Assembly (NCBI RefSeq): GCF_030532325.1
Contig: NZ_JAUNLS010000002.1
Span: 133,342 to 197,341, forward strand
Reading direction: 5' to 3'
Length of the DNA stretch: 64,000 nucleotides
Source: Corynebacterium sp.
Lineage (GTDB): Bacteria; Actinomycetota; Actinomycetes; Mycobacteriales; Mycobacteriaceae
Shown here: positions 6,407-16,199 of the stretch, piece by piece
How positions within the stretch are numbered: the first letter of the stretch is position 1
How the letters are laid out: each line of letters opens with the position of its first letter
Translations under genes and position numbers: made by a program
Notes under the pieces: model-generated
Databases searched by the model: none
What the model was told of the DNA's origin: nothing
What the model saw: the letters and a program-made list of their open reading frames with translations, nothing else

Positions 6407-9400
6407 ATGAGCACAAAAGGTACTGAGAACGTCGGGGGCGTCTACCCCAAGGTCGATATGACCGGTGGCTCCTCCCGCTTCCCGGACATGGAGCAGATTG
6501 TCCAGGATTACTGGAAGGAAGACGGCACCTTCCAGGCCAGCCTGAAGCAGACCGAGGGCTGCCCGGAGTACGTCTTTTATGATGGCCCTCCTTTTGCCAA
6601 CGGCCTGCCGCACTACGGCCACCTGCTGACCGGCTACGTCAAGGACATCGTTCCGCGTTACCGCACCATGGCCGGCTACCACGTCCCGCGCGTCTTCGGT
6701 TGGGACTGCCACGGCCTGCCCGCCGAGCTGGAAGCAGAAAAGCAGCTGGGCATCACCGATAAGGCTCAGATCCAGGAGATGGGCCTGGCCAAGTTCAACG
6801 AGTGCTGTGAGGAATCCGTCCTGCGCTACACGCAGGAGTGGGAAGACTACGTCAACCGCCAGGCTCGCTGGGTGGACTTTGAGAACGGCTACAAGACTCT
6901 TGACATCAACTACATGGAGTCTGTCATGTGGGCCTTCAAGGAGCTCTACGATAAGGGGCTCATCTACCAGGGGTTCCGCGTGTTGCCGTATTCCTGGGCC
7001 GAGCACACCTCGCTGTCCAACCAGGAGACCCGCCTCGATGACTCCTACAAGATGCGCCAGGACCCGACCCTGACCGTGACCTTCCCGGTCACTGGCGCGC
7101 TGCCGGGCTCGAAGGCCGAGTCCACGCTGGCAGCCAACGCGGAGCTTGGCGAGGCCTCCTTCCTCGCCTGGACCACCACCCCCTGGACCCTGCCCTCCAA
7201 CGCCGCCCTGGCCGTTCACCCCGAGGTCAACTACGTCCTCTTCCGCGCCACCGAGGGCGACTTCGCCGGCCGACTCTTCATCATGGGCGAGGCCCTGGTG
7301 CCCACCCTGAGCAAGGAGCTGGGCGAGGCCGAGATCCTCACGACCTTCCGCGGCGCGGAGCTGGAGGGCTTTACCTACGAGCCCATCTTCGGCTTCTTCC
7401 CAGATCTCAAGAACGCATATCAGGTGGTCGTGGCTGATTACGTCACCACCGATGACGGTACCGGCGTGGTCCACCAGGCCCCGGCCTTTGGTGAGGACGA
7501 TATGCTCACCTGCCAGAACTACGACATCGAGCTGGCCATCCCGGTCGATGCCGACGGCAAGTTCACCACCCAGGTTCCGCCCTACGAGGGCCAGCTGGTC
7601 TTTGACGCCAACAAGGACATCATCCGCGACCTTAAGGCCGCCGGCCGCGTGGTGCGCCACGTGACCATCGAGCACTCTTACCCGCACTCCTGGCGCTCTG
7701 GCGAGCCGCTGATCTACATGGCGCTGCCGGGCTGGTTTGTCAAGGTCACCGAGTTCCGCGACCGCATGGTGGAGATCAACCACAACGAGATCGAGTGGCT
7801 GCCGGAGCACATCCGCGACGGCCAGTTTGGCAAGTGGCTCGAGGGCGCGCGCGACTGGAACATCTCGCGTACCCGCTACTGGGGTGCGCCGATCCCGGCG
7901 TGGGTTTCCGATGACCCGCGCTACCCGCGCGTGGATGTCTACGGCTCGCTCGATGAGCTCGAGCGCGACTTCGGCGTGCGCCCGACCAGCCTGCACCGCC
8001 CGTACATCGACGAGCTGACCCGCCCGAACCCGGACGATCCCACCGGCAAGTCCACCATGCGCCGCGTGCCCGACGTCCTGGACTGCTGGTTCGAGTCCGG
8101 CTCCATGCCCTTCGCACAGGTGCACTACCCGTTTGAGAACAAGGAGTGGTTTGAGACCCACTCGCCGGCGGACTTCATCGTGGAGTACTCCGGCCAGACC
8201 CGCGGCTGGTTCTACCTGCTGCACGTGCTGTCCACCGCGCTCTTTGACCGCCCGGCGTTCAAGAAGGTGGTGGCGCACGGCATCGTCCTAGGCGACGACG
8301 GATTGAAGATGTCCAAGTCCAAGGGCAACTACCCCAACGTCAACGAGGTCTTCGACCGCGACGGCTCCGATGCCATGCGGTGGTTCCTCATGTCCTCGCC
8401 GATCCTGCGCGGCGGCAACCTCATCGTCTCCGAAAAGGGCATCCGCGAGGGCGTACGCCAGGCCATCCTGCCACTGTGGAACGCCTACACCTTCTTGCAG
8501 CTGTATTCCTCCCAGGAGGCGCGCTTCGATACCAGCTCCACCAACGTGCTAGACCGCTACATCCTGGCCAAGACCCACGATCTGGTGGAGCGCACCGACG
8601 CCGCTCTGGCCAACACCGACATCGCCGCGGCGACCGAGGAGGTCCGCCACTTCGCCGACGTGCTGACCAACTGGTACGTGCGCCGCTCCCGCGACCGCTT
8701 CTGGGAGGGGGAGGAGACCCACGCCGAGGCCTTCAACACCCTCTACACCGTGCTGGAGACCGTCTCCCGCGTGGTAGCACCGTTGCTGCCGCACGTGGCT
8801 GAGGTCATCTACCGCGGCCTGACCGGTGAGCGCTCCGTGCACCTGGCCGCCTACCCCAAGGCGGAGGATTACCCGGCGGATCCGGCACTCGTTGCCGCCA
8901 TGGATGCCACCCGCGCGGTGGCCTCGGCTGCGTCCTCGGTGCGCAAGTCCAACAAGCTGCGCAACCGCCTGCCGCTGCCAAAGCTCACCGTGGCCATGAC
9001 GGACTCCGCCCAGCTCGCTGACTTTGCGGACATCATCCGCGACGAGGTCAACGTGAAGGACGTGGAGCTGACTGACGACGTCGACAGCGTGGGTACCTTC
9101 CAGGTGGTCTGCAACGCGAAGGTCGCCGGCCCGCGACTGGGCAAGGACGTGCAGCGCGCCATCAAGAACCTCAAGGCCGGCAACTACGAGCGCCGCGGCG
9201 ATGAAGTCGTGGTGGACGGGGACATCGTCCTGAGCTCGGAGGAGTACACCGAGCGCCTGCAGGCAGCCAACCCGGAGTCCACTGCACGCGTCGATGGCGT
9301 CGACGGCCTTGTGGTGTTGGATACCACCGTGACCGAGGAGCTGGAGGCCGAGGGCTGGGCTGCCGACGTCATCCGTGGCCTGCAGGACGCCCGCAAGGCG

Positions 9401-9595
9401 GAGAACTTCGAGGTCTCCGACCGCATCACCGTGGTGCTGGCCGTTCCCACCGAGAAGCAGGAGTGGGCCGAGCGCCACCGCGAGCACATCGCCGCCGAGG
9501 TCCTGGCCACCGAGTTCACCGTGACCACCGGCGAGCTGGAGGGCTCGGTGCACGACGTGGTCAAGGGCGTGCGCGCGACGGTGACCAAGAACTAG
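6407..9595 (+). CDS. ileS: Isoleucyl-tRNA synthetase
   Basis: A 1062-residue class I synthetase that charges tRNA-Ile with isoleucine. The ATP-binding HIGH motif appears as PHYGHLLTG (about residues 69-77). The editing (CP1) domain includes [10 protein letters not shown] and [22 protein letters not shown] (shown across the split TTDDGTG and [11 protein letters not shown]). [11 protein letters not shown] and the KMSKS loop ([14 protein letters not shown]) follow, then the anticodon-binding helical domain and a long C-terminal region. Length and the CP1 features fit the type 2 (eukaryote-like) IleRS common in actinobacteria. GAAGGAAG lies 8 nt before the ATG and is the element sequestered by the T-box leader. 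Confidence 0.98.
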   Translation: MSTKGTENVGGVYPKVDMTGGSSRFPDMEQIVQDYWKEDGTFQASLKQTEGCPEYVFYDGPPFANGLPHYGHLLTGYVKDIVPRYRTMAGYHVPRVFGWDCHGLPAELEAEKQLGITDKAQIQEMGLAKFNECCEESVLRYTQEWEDYVNRQARWVDFENGYKTLDINYMESVMWAFKELYDKGLIYQGFRVLPYSWAEHTSLSNQETRLDDSYKMRQDPTLTVTFPVTGALPGSKAESTLAANAELGEASFLAWTTTPWTLPSNAALAVHPEVNYVLFRATEGDFAGRLFIMGEALVPTLSKELGEAEILTTFRGAELEGFTYEPIFGFFPDLKNAYQVVVADYVTTDDGTGVVHQAPAFGEDDMLTCQNYDIELAIPVDADGKFTTQVPPYEGQLVFDANKDIIRDLKAAGRVVRHVTIEHSYPHSWRSGEPLIYMALPGWFVKVTEFRDRMVEINHNEIEWLPEHIRDGQFGKWLEGARDWNISRTRYWGAPIPAWVSDDPRYPRVDVYGSLDELERDFGVRPTSLHRPYIDELTRPNPDDPTGKSTMRRVPDVLDCWFESGSMPFAQVHYPFENKEWFETHSPADFIVEYSGQTRGWFYLLHVLSTALFDRPAFKKVVAHGIVLGDDGLKMSKSKGNYPNVNEVFDRDGSDAMRWFLMSSPILRGGNLIVSEKGIREGVRQAILPLWNAYTFLQLYSSQEARFDTSSTNVLDRYILAKTHDLVERTDAALANTDIAAATEEVRHFADVLTNWYVRRSRDRFWEGEETHAEAFNTLYTVLETVSRVVAPLLPHVAEVIYRGLTGERSVHLAAYPKAEDYPADPALVAAMDATRAVASAASSVRKSNKLRNRLPLPKLTVAMTDSAQLADFADIIRDEVNVKDVELTDDVDSVGTFQVVCNAKVAGPRLGKDVQRAIKNLKAGNYERRGDEVVVDGDIVLSSEEYTERLQAANPESTARVDGVDGLVVLDTTVTEELEAEGWAADVIRGLQDARKAENFEVSDRITVVLAVPTEKQEWAERHREHIAAEVLATEFTVTTGELEGSVHDVVKGVRATVTKN

Positions 9596-9636
9596 GTCGC
9601 GGCGGTGGCGATGCGCCAGCCATAGGACGCATGTTC

Positions 9637-9642
9637 TACAGT
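9637..9642 (+). promoter_or_regulatory. -10 of a leaderless dinB promoter
   Basis: TACAGT ends 7 nt before the ATG at 9650 and no Shine-Dalgarno is present, so transcription would begin at or next to the start codon. Confidence 0.6.
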
Positions 9643-9649
9643 GGTGGGC

Positions 9650-11092
9650 ATGCAGCGCTGGGTTCTCCACATCGACATGGACGCGTTCTACGCCTCCGTG
9701 GAGCAACTCACCCGCCCCACGCTGCGGGGGCGCCCGGTGCTGGTGGCAGGCGTTGGTGGGCGCGGTGTGGTCGCCGGTGCGTCCTATGAGGCCCGCGCCT
9801 ATGGGGCGCACTCGGCCATGCCGACGTTTAGGGCCCGCCAGCTCGTGGGCCCGCGCGCGGTAGTGATCTCTCCGCGCCGGGCGGTGTATTCGGCGGCGTC
9901 GAAAAGAGTCTTTGAGATCATCGCCCGCCACGTCGACGTCATCGAGCAGCTCTCCATCGACGAGGCCTTCATGGAGCCGGAAGCACTGGTGGGGGCAACG
10001 CCGGAGCAGGTCAAAGCCTGGGCAGATAGCCTGCGCGAGACCATCCGGGAGGAAACCGGGCTGCCCAGCTCCATCGGCGCGGGCGCGGGCAAGCAGTTTG
10101 CCAAGATCGGATCGGGGGAGGCCAAGCCGGACGGCACCTTTGTCATCCCCAAGGACAGGCAGCTGGAGATGCTCCACCCGTTGCCGGTGGGCAAGCTGTG
10201 GGGGGCCGGACCGGTCACGCAGCAGAAGCTCGCTGCGATTGGAGTGGAGACTATCGGCCAGCTGGCCGCGATGAGCCGCAAGGAAGTGGAGATCTCGCTG
10301 GGCGGGGTCGTCGGCGTGCAGCTGTGGATGCTGGCGCAGGGCATCGACGAGCGGCCGGTGGCGCCGCGGGCGATTGCCAAGCAGATCTCCACCGAGCACA
10401 CCTACCCGAAGGACCTGCTCACCGTGGCGGAGGTGGACGCCGCCATTACCCGCGCGGCCGAGGGCGCACACCGGCGCTTGCTCAAAGACGGCCGCGGCGC
10501 GCGCACCGTGACGGTCAAGCTGCGCATGGCGGATTTCCACATCGAGTCGCGCTCGGCCACCTTGCCCTATGCCACCGACGACCTCGACACTCTCAAGGCC
10601 ACGGCTTTCAACGTGGCGCGCTACCCGGAGGAGCTGGGGCCCATCCGCCTGGTGGGCGTGAGCTTGTCCGGGCTGGAAACCGCCCGCCAGGACGTGCTCT
10701 TTCCCGAGCTGGACAGGGTGGTGATCCGCCCGCCGAGCAAGGCCGACGACGACTACGAGACCGGTGTTTCTGACGGAGTGGAAGAACCGCGGGTGGAATC
10801 CACCGTGGAGTCCGCCGCCGGGTCCGCTGCGGGAACGCCCTGGGGCGAGGATGCGGAGAACTCGGGGACCATTTGGCGGGCCACCCAGGATGTCTACCAC
10901 CCGGACTACGGCCACGGCTGGGTGCAGGGGGCGGGCCACGGTGTAGTGAGCGTGCGCTTTGAAACCCGTGCCACCGGTCCCGGAAAGACCAAGTCCTTTG
11001 CCGCCGATGACCCCCAGCTCGTGCCCGCCGATCCGCTAGACAGCCTGGCTTGGCAGGACTGGTTTGCCCAGCGCGAGCCGGCCGAAGACTAG
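9650..11092 (+). CDS. dinB: DNA polymerase IV (Y family)
   Basis: A 480-residue translesion polymerase. LHIDMDAFYASVEQ (residues 6-19) and QLSIDEAFME (about 101-110) carry the catalytic acidic residues. ASYEARAYG is the finger-region YEAR motif, KLWGAGP and TIGQLA mark the thumb helix-hairpin-helix, and a little-finger domain runs to about residue 345. A 110-residue C-terminal extension with VYHPDYGHGWVQGAGHG resembles the DUF4113-like tails of some actinobacterial DinB proteins. The ATG at 9650 is preferred over GTG 9641 because the TACAGT -10 lies 7 nt upstream of it. Its last 4 bp overlap the convergent asparaginase gene. Confidence 0.95.
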   Translation: MQRWVLHIDMDAFYASVEQLTRPTLRGRPVLVAGVGGRGVVAGASYEARAYGAHSAMPTFRARQLVGPRAVVISPRRAVYSAASKRVFEIIARHVDVIEQLSIDEAFMEPEALVGATPEQVKAWADSLRETIREETGLPSSIGAGAGKQFAKIGSGEAKPDGTFVIPKDRQLEMLHPLPVGKLWGAGPVTQQKLAAIGVETIGQLAAMSRKEVEISLGGVVGVQLWMLAQGIDERPVAPRAIAKQISTEHTYPKDLLTVAEVDAAITRAAEGAHRRLLKDGRGARTVTVKLRMADFHIESRSATLPYATDDLDTLKATAFNVARYPEELGPIRLVGVSLSGLETARQDVLFPELDRVVIRPPSKADDDYETGVSDGVEEPRVESTVESAAGSAAGTPWGEDAENSGTIWRATQDVYHPDYGHGWVQGAGHGVVSVRFETRATGPGKTKSFAADDPQLVPADPLDSLAWQDWFAQREPAED

Positions 11093-12009
11093 CCGCCCGT
11101 GGTGGCGAACATATCTGCCACCGGGGTGCCGGTGGCCAGCGCCGCGGCGAGCATGATGCGCGCCTGGCCGGGGCGCAGACCGTGGGCATGCACCGCGCCC
11201 TTATCCCCCAGGGTGGCCCCGCCGCCGGCGCCGCCGTAGGCCAGCGTGGTGCTGCCGTAGGGCACCCGGGTGGAGATAACCACGGCGACGCCGCGATCCA
11301 GCGCCCGGGCCACGGCCGTGCCCATCTCCTCGCCCACGTTGCCCGAGCCCATGGCCTCGATGACGAGGCCGGAAAAGTGGGGGAGGGAGGCGTCGACAAG
11401 CGTGGCTTCCGCGCCGGGATAGGCGGAGATGATGGCCACGGGGTGCTCGGCCAGCGCGGCCAGGGGCAGCGGGCCGAGCACCGGCGGGGCAACGCGCATG
11501 GACTCGAAACCGTTGAGGTGGGCGGTGTGGTTCTTCCGCGCCCCGCGCGCCGGGATGGTCATGCCGCCGAACTGGATGTAGACGCCGGTGTGACCGGACA
11601 GGGTGAGCGCTAGGGCGTCGCGGAGGTTGCGTTGGCCGTCGGGGTTGGGGTGATCGAAGCTGCGTTGCGCGCCGGTGAGCACCACCGGCTTGGTCCCAGG
11701 GTGAAAGAGCTCTAGCGCCATGGCGGTCTCCTCCATGGAGTCGGTGCCGTGGGTGATGATGATGCCCTCGATGTCGGGGCGGGCGAGCTGCGCGTGGACG
11801 GTGGCCAGGAGATCGTCGAGATCCCGCAGCGTTATGGAGCTGGAATCCAGCGCGCGGAACTCGATGACCTCGAAGTCCGGGACCCGCTCGAGGGTGGACT
11901 TTCGCAGGTCATCGGCAAGGTGGTGGCCGCTGACGGTGGGGATGAGGGAGCCGTCTTCTTGGGTGGTGCAGGCAATCGTGCCGCCGGTAGCGATGAGCGC
12001 AATAGACAT
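11089..12009 (-). CDS. ansA: L-asparaginase
   Basis: A 306-residue asparaginase that hydrolyses Asn to Asp and ammonia. SIALIATGGTIACT (residues 2-15) carries the first catalytic Thr, and IITHGTDSMEETA (about 87-99) carries the second Thr-Asp pair with the usual Glu. VLTGAQRSFDHPNPDGQRN is the dimer-interface region. The start is set at ATG 12009, where the family begins, rather than the upstream GTG 12018. No signal peptide is visible, so a cytoplasmic type I-like enzyme is likely. TAAGGT lies 7 nt upstream on the minus strand with no Shine-Dalgarno, suggesting a leaderless mRNA. It converges on dinB with a 4-bp overlap. Confidence 0.94.
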   Translation of the reverse strand: MSIALIATGGTIACTTQEDGSLIPTVSGHHLADDLRKSTLERVPDFEVIEFRALDSSSITLRDLDDLLATVHAQLARPDIEGIIITHGTDSMEETAMALELFHPGTKPVVLTGAQRSFDHPNPDGQRNLRDALALTLSGHTGVYIQFGGMTIPARGARKNHTAHLNGFESMRVAPPVLGPLPLAALAEHPVAIISAYPGAEATLVDASLPHFSGLVIEAMGSGNVGEEMGTAVARALDRGVAVVISTRVPYGSTTLAYGGAGGGATLGDKGAVHAHGLRPGQARIMLAAALATGTPVADMFATTGG

Positions 12010-12016
12010 GGCAACC

Positions 12017-12022
12017 ACCTTA
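12017..12022 (-). promoter_or_regulatory. -10 of a leaderless ansA promoter
   Basis: Minus-strand TAAGGT is separated from the ATG at 12009 by 7 nt (GGTTGCC), with no ribosome-binding site between. Confidence 0.5.
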
Positions 12023-12158
12023 GCTGGCGCCTGCGGGAGGGCGGCCCGCGGACTTTCTTGCAGCGCATCGCCACTTTCCGGGCGCGGGAATCCGTGATTG
12101 CTGTGACGTGGGGTTAAAGTGAGAACGTTACATGTGACCCCAATCTGAGGAGTTTGAC

Positions 12159-12785
12159 GTGAAATTCACCAAGCTGAGCGCCGTGATCATGGCTGTGTCG
12201 ACGGCCACCGCGCTGGCAGCGTGCTCGTCGTCCGATGACGAGAAGCAGTCTGAGCCGACCACCGCTGCCTCCAGCAAGGCGCCGGCCTCCGAGGCCGCCG
12301 GCGAAATCCCGATGGCCGCGGACCTCAACGCCATCCTGGCCAAGGCCACTGACCCGAACGTTCCGACGGAGGAGAAGGTCCAGACCGTTCAGGGCAGCGA
12401 GACCGCCACTGAGCTTTTCGACGTCATGACCCAGTCCCAGGCCGAATCCGGCGCCGTCTTTGAGGTTGTGGACCCCGTGATCCCGGGCCTGGTTCCGGAT
12501 TCCGCCCTGGCCACCGTGCACATCACCACCCCGGACGGGCAGGTACAGACCGCCGACCAAGTGGAGTTCGTCCGCGAGGACGGCAACTGGAAGCTGTCCA
12601 AGACCTGGGCCTGCATGCTGATCACCAACATCGTTCCGCCGGAGGAGGTGCCGGCCATGTGTGCTGATACCGCCGCTGGTGCGGAGACCGCCGCGCAGAA
12701 CGAGGGCGAGGCGCCCGCCGAGGGTGCTCCTGCTGAGGAGGCTCCGGCTGAGGGCGCGCCGGCTGAGGGGGCTCCGGCGCAGTAA
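12159..12785 (+). CDS. MTB12-like lipoprotein
   Basis: A 208-residue predicted lipoprotein starting at GTG 12159, with GAGGAG 7-8 nt upstream. The signal sequence ends in the lipobox LAAC (Cys at residue 22), followed by a Ser/Asp/Lys-rich spacer. Residues about 54-155 resemble the mycobacterial low-molecular-weight antigen MTB12 (CFP-2) domain: LNAILAKATDPNVPTEEK, a later FEVVDP and EFVREDGNWKLSK near the end match that family's pattern. The C-terminal tail is an imperfect APAEGAPAEEAPAEG repeat. It would be acylated by Lgt and cleaved by LspA, both encoded in this window. The role is unknown; the MTB12 assignment is from remembered family pattern. Confidence 0.85.
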   Translation: MKFTKLSAVIMAVSTATALAACSSSDDEKQSEPTTAASSKAPASEAAGEIPMAADLNAILAKATDPNVPTEEKVQTVQGSETATELFDVMTQSQAESGAVFEVVDPVIPGLVPDSALATVHITTPDGQVQTADQVEFVREDGNWKLSKTWACMLITNIVPPEEVPAMCADTAAGAETAAQNEGEAPAEGAPAEEAPAEGAPAEGAPAQ

Positions 12786-13122
12786 CGCTGCACTCCCAAA
12801 AGTCTAGCCCTGGAATTCTAGACCTCCTGCTCGCGATCATCGCCGCGACTCTTTCGGCGAAGCGCGACCTCAAGGTCTGTACTTTCAGGGATAGACGTTT
12901 GTCTTGAGGGGCGTGGCGCTTGCTTCTTCGCCCGGAGCCATGGGCCAGAGACCCTAAACAGCTGAACCTGAAAAGCTGAACCTCCTGTTCGCGTTCCGCT
13001 CGTTGTGAGGCGGTGATGATCACGAACAGGAGGTTCAGCTTTTCAGGTTCAGACTTTTGCGAAGGGGATGTACACGGCGCCGGCCGCGGGCGCTGTGTTG
13101 CTAGCCCGCCGGGCTGAAGTGG
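12786..13122. other. Intergenic region holding a long inverted repeat
   Basis: No gene is supportable in these 337 bp between convergent lipoprotein genes. The stretch is dominated by the 30-bp inverted repeat at 12962-13052 and a diverged copy of its inner part near 12823-12841. Confidence 0.75.
12962..13052. repeat. 30-bp perfect inverted repeat
   Basis: The left arm (12962-12991) begins CTGAACCTGAAAAGCTGAAC; the right arm (13023-13052) is its exact complement; the spacer is 31 bp. The inner 19 bp of the right half, read on the minus strand as CCTCCTGTTCGTGATCATC, recur with two mismatches on the plus strand at 12823-12841. No T tract directly follows, so it is more than a plain terminator, although it could end both convergent transcripts. 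It may be a small mobile or REP-like element. Confidence 0.9.
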
Positions 13123-14079
13123 CTAGCCCGCCGGTTTGAAGCTCATCTCCGTGGACGTGGACTGCACCACGCGCAGGTCCGAGCCCTCGGTTCCGTAGAT
13201 GATTTTGGTGTCGAAGGAGACCTCGCCGCCGGTAGGCAGCGGCTTGCTCAGATCCACGGTGAGCGTGCCGGTGGAATCGGTGACAGTGCCCATGACCTCG
13301 AGTTCTTTATCCTCCAGCTCGGTGCCCTGAGCCTGGCCCTCAAAAGACAGTGCGCCGAGGGAGGGGCGCTGGGCCACCTTGACGCCCAGGGTGAGGACGT
13401 CGCCCTCCAGCTTCTCCAGGGTGTAGGTGGTGGTCTGCAGCAGGGTGGACTCGCCAGCCACGCGGGACTCCACGGTCCACGTGGCCCCCTGGCCCACTTC
13501 CTCCTTGGGGAAGACGATAGGCAGGGAGGTCAGCTTCATGATCGCCTGCTCCACCACGCCGCGCGCCTCATCCGTGGCCGCCTGCGGTGCGGCCAAGCGC
13601 AGCGAGTTCATCTGCCCGTTGTCGGTGGCCCGCCAGCCAAACTGGAAGCCCTCGGCGGAATCCACCTGGGCGGAGCCGCTGTAGGTGGGCAGGCCCGCGG
13701 TGACAAAACCGTTGCGGGTGGCCGGCAGCTGGCCCTCGACATCCTCCGTGGCTTTTTCCACGCTGGCGTCCAGCGGCAGGGTGGTGGTGGCGGAGTCGAC
13801 GTCGCCAGCCTTGAAGTCCTTGGCCGCGGAATCCTTGAGCAGATCCTGGCTAAAGCCCTGCGTGACGGAGTAGTCCAGCTTTTGTTCCGCGTCGATGTCC
13901 TGGAAAGTGAGCACGCGGCGCTCGCCGGAGCCGGCGTCCTCCAGCGTGACGCGTGGGGCGTCGAGAGTCAGGCCCACTGGCTGCTCGACGGGCTCGGCAG
14001 GCTTCTCATAGGAGCACCCGCCCAGTGCGAGGGCGGGCACGAGGAGGGCAACGGCGGCGAAAGTCTTAACACGAAACAC
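13123..14079 (-). CDS. Secreted lipoprotein, unknown function
   Basis: A 318-residue predicted lipoprotein. Its signal reads MFRVKTFAAVALLVPALALG with lipobox LGGC, followed by SYEKPAEPVEQPVG. The mature part is mostly polar beta-rich sequence without a family I recognise; it contains VVEQAIMKLTSLPIVFPKEE and ends SFDTKIIYGTEGSDLRVVQS. GTG 14079 is preferred over an upstream TTG at 14088 because minus-strand TATTTT sits exactly 7 nt before it. It is divergent from lspA, whose product should mature it, with only 41 bp between the two start codons. Confidence 0.82.
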   Translation of the reverse strand: MFRVKTFAAVALLVPALALGGCSYEKPAEPVEQPVGLTLDAPRVTLEDAGSGERRVLTFQDIDAEQKLDYSVTQGFSQDLLKDSAAKDFKAGDVDSATTTLPLDASVEKATEDVEGQLPATRNGFVTAGLPTYSGSAQVDSAEGFQFGWRATDNGQMNSLRLAAPQAATDEARGVVEQAIMKLTSLPIVFPKEEVGQGATWTVESRVAGESTLLQTTTYTLEKLEGDVLTLGVKVAQRPSLGALSFEGQAQGTELEDKELEVMGTVTDSTGTLTVDLSKPLPTGGEVSFDTKIIYGTEGSDLRVVQSTSTEMSFKPAG

Positions 14080-14086
14080 GCATTCC

Positions 14087-14092
14087 AAAATA
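14087..14092 (-). promoter_or_regulatory. -10 of a leaderless lipoprotein promoter
   Basis: Minus-strand TATTTT lies 7 nt before GTG 14079. It faces the lspA -10 at 14108-14113, only 15 bp away, so the two promoters overlap back to back. Confidence 0.45.
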
Positions 14093-14107
14093 CCGGACGG
14101 GGCTGTT

Positions 14108-14113
14108 TAGAAT
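14108..14113 (+). promoter_or_regulatory. -10 of a leaderless lspA promoter
   Basis: TAGAAT lies 7 nt before the GTG at 14121 and no Shine-Dalgarno intervenes. Confidence 0.55.
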
Positions 14114-14120
14114 AGACCGG

Positions 14121-14615
14121 GTGAGAACTAGGAGCTTTATCGGGACAATGGCGGCGGTCGTGCTGGGCGTGGCCGCCGTCGATCAAGCAGTCAAACAGCT
14201 GATGCTGTCCATCCTCACCGAGGGCGAGCCCCTGCCCGTGATAGGCAACTGGTTCCGCTTCTACCTCCTGTTCAACCCCGGTGCGGCCTTCTCCATGGGC
14301 GGGGAGGGCTCGACGTGGCTGTTTACCACCATCCAGCTGGCCTTCGTGGTGGGCGTGGCCATTGCCGCCCCGCGCATCCATGACCGCTGGCAGGCCATCG
14401 GGCTGGCGATGATCGCCGGCGGCGCACTGGGCAACCTCATCGACCGGCTGTTCCGCGAGCCCGGGTTCTGGTTTGGTCACGTGGTGGATTACATTTCCAT
14501 CGGCAATTTTGCGGTCTTTAACATCGCCGATGCCTCCATCACCTGCGGAGTGGTGGTCTTTATCATCGCGATGTTTGCCGCGGAGCGGAAGGAGTCCCAT
14601 GCGCGAGAGTCGTAG
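14121..14615 (+). CDS. lspA: Lipoprotein signal peptidase (signal peptidase II)
   Basis: A 164-residue inner-membrane aspartyl protease that cleaves diacylated prolipoproteins. Four hydrophobic helices are visible. The family signature blocks are present: [22 protein letters not shown] (first catalytic Asp) and [19 protein letters not shown] (second catalytic Asp in NIAD). GTG start at 14121 with a -10 hexamer 7 nt upstream implies leaderless translation. It overlaps rluD by 17 bp, the common lspA-rluD operon. Confidence 0.97.
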   Translation: MRTRSFIGTMAAVVLGVAAVDQAVKQLMLSILTEGEPLPVIGNWFRFYLLFNPGAAFSMGGEGSTWLFTTIQLAFVVGVAIAAPRIHDRWQAIGLAMIAGGALGNLIDRLFREPGFWFGHVVDYISIGNFAVFNIADASITCGVVVFIIAMFAAERKESHARES

Positions 14616-15522
14616 GCTACCCGTCCCCGAGGGCTTGGAGGGCATGCGTGCCGACGCCGCCCTGGCCAAACTGCTGGGCATTTCCCGCGCCAAGGTGGCG
14701 GATCTCTGCGCGGCCGGCGACGTGGAAGTCGACGGCGTGGCCGTGAACAAGTCCGATCGCCTCAGTGCGGGCGGGTGGATCGACGTTATGATGCCCGCCC
14801 CGGAGGAGGCATTGATTCCTCGCGAGGAGCTCGTCGAGGGCATGGACGTGCTCTACGCCGACGAGGACATCATCTGCGTGCACAAGCCGGTGGGCGTGGC
14901 CGCGCACCCCACCCTGGGCTGGGAGGGCCCCACCGTCATCGGGGGTTTGCGCGCCGCGGGCTTTTCCTTGGCGGAATCCGGCCCCACGGAGCGCAAGGGC
15001 ATTGTCCACCGCCTCGACGTGGGCACCTCCGGTGTCATGGTAGTTGCCGCCAGCGAGCGCGCGTACTCGCTGCTCAAGGCGGGGTTCAAGGAGCGCACCA
15101 TCAAGAAGACCTACCACGCTGTGGTTCAGGGCCTGCCGGATCCCATCGAGGGCACCATCGACGCACCCATTGGCCGTCACCCCTCCGCGGGCTGGAAGTT
15201 TGCCGTGCTTGACGACGGCAAACCGGCCGTCACCCATTACACCCTGCTGGAGGCTTTCCGGGAGGCCAGCCTGCTGGAGGTCCACCTGGAGACCGGGCGC
15301 ACCCACCAGATCCGCGTGCACATGTCCGCCACCGGGCACCCCTGCGTGGGCGATCCGATGTATGGCTGTGACCCGAACTTGGCCAAGCGCCTCGGGCTGG
15401 TGCGCCAGTGGCTGCACGCGGTGAAGCTGGGCTTTCACCACCCCGGCACCGGCAAGTGGTTCGAGGTGGAAGCACCCTACCCGGAGGACCTCAACCACGC
15501 CCTTGAGGTGCTGCGCGGATGA
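14599..15522 (+). CDS. rluD: RluA/RluD-family rRNA pseudouridine synthase
   Basis: A 307-residue pseudouridine synthase. An N-terminal S4 RNA-binding domain (about residues 15-70, [19 protein letters not shown]) precedes the catalytic domain with [10 protein letters not shown] and the active-site block [16 protein letters not shown], whose Asp is the nucleophile. [18 protein letters not shown] completes the RluA signature. The start is the ATG at 14599 inside the lspA 3' end, with AAGGAG 5 nt upstream; the longer open frame back to 14473 is lspA antisense-frame sequence. The stop codon lies within a 27-bp tandem duplication shared with the next gene's start. Confidence 0.94.
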   Translation: MRESRRLPVPEGLEGMRADAALAKLLGISRAKVADLCAAGDVEVDGVAVNKSDRLSAGGWIDVMMPAPEEALIPREELVEGMDVLYADEDIICVHKPVGVAAHPTLGWEGPTVIGGLRAAGFSLAESGPTERKGIVHRLDVGTSGVMVVAASERAYSLLKAGFKERTIKKTYHAVVQGLPDPIEGTIDAPIGRHPSAGWKFAVLDDGKPAVTHYTLLEAFREASLLEVHLETGRTHQIRVHMSATGHPCVGDPMYGCDPNLAKRLGLVRQWLHAVKLGFHHPGTGKWFEVEAPYPEDLNHALEVLRG

Positions 15523-15559
15523 GCTCGGCAGCAGGTGCTGCGCGGATGAGCCCGGCAGC
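15506..15559. repeat. 27-bp tandem duplication across a stop/start junction
   Basis: 15506-15532 and 15533-15559 are identical except for one base (GCTCGGC versus GCCCGGC). The unit carries the rluD stop and the next gene's ATGA start, so the duplication supplies two in-frame ATGs (15519 and 15546). Confidence 0.95.
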
Positions 15560-16148
15560 TCAGCCCGGCGGTCCCAGGGGCACTAGGGCGCCGAAGGCGG
15601 CGACTTACTATCGTCGTCGGCGCCTAGCCGCTCTCGTTCTCCTGTTGGTGCTCGCGCTGCTGGTGGTGCTGGTCTTTGGGATCTTTGGCACGCAGCGCAG
15701 CACCGCGGTGCAGGGGGATCAGCTCGGACCCGATAGCGACGAGCCCCGCGCACAGTACCTCGAGCGCGCAGCGGACACAGTGGCGCAGGCAGAGGACCCC
15801 GCCTACGCGCTGGTGAGCTTCGCTCGCCCGATGAGCCCGGCCGGCGTGGCCGCAGCACTCGAGCCGGCCCCGCGCATGGATGCCATCATCATCGGCATGG
15901 CCGCACCCATCGCGGTGGCTGAGCCGAGCCTCGGGCGCGACCGCGTGGACGTGATCACCGCGGAGCTAGAGCGCGTGCACGCCGCCTACGAGGCGGCCCC
16001 CGACACCGTGGACGCCGCCGTGGTGTGGGCCGGGGGCGATAAGCTGCGTGAGATCGCCGCGAATCCGGCGGTGGCGGCCGTGGAGGCTGCGCCTGCCGAC
16101 GCCGCCTGGGGCTCCTTCGGGGTGCGCCCGCTGAGTGCAGAACAGTAG
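15519..16148 (+). CDS. Single-pass membrane protein, unknown function
   Basis: A 209-residue protein with a Pro/Gly-rich N-terminus, a basic YYRRRR stretch, one transmembrane helix (about residues 37-59, [20 protein letters not shown]) and a mostly extracytoplasmic region containing [20 protein letters not shown] and [19 protein letters not shown]. The first ATG overlaps the rluD stop (ATGA); a second in-frame ATG at 15546 arises from the tandem duplication, so the N-terminus is MSSAAGAAR followed by the duplicate-derived MSPAAQPGG. No family recognised. The operon position after lspA-rluD suggests co-transcription. Confidence 0.82.
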   Translation: MSSAAGAARMSPAAQPGGPRGTRAPKAATYYRRRRLAALVLLLVLALLVVLVFGIFGTQRSTAVQGDQLGPDSDEPRAQYLERAADTVAQAEDPAYALVSFARPMSPAGVAAALEPAPRMDAIIIGMAAPIAVAEPSLGRDRVDVITAELERVHAAYEAAPDTVDAAVVWAGGDKLREIAANPAVAAVEAAPADAAWGSFGVRPLSAEQ

Positions 16149-16199
16149 AAAGCAGCGCGGAGCAGTAGAACGTAGTAGAGAGACGTCAAGGAGGACACC

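Noticed and set aside
6272..8278. 668-aa minus-strand open frame opposite ileS (and a similar one at 8549-10939)
   Set aside because: Same GC-driven shadow effect; the plus strand encodes unmistakable IleRS and DinB.
14473..14598. N-terminal extension of the rluD frame
   Set aside because: It lies within lspA and lacks a ribosome-binding site; ATG 14599 has AAGGAG and matches the family start.
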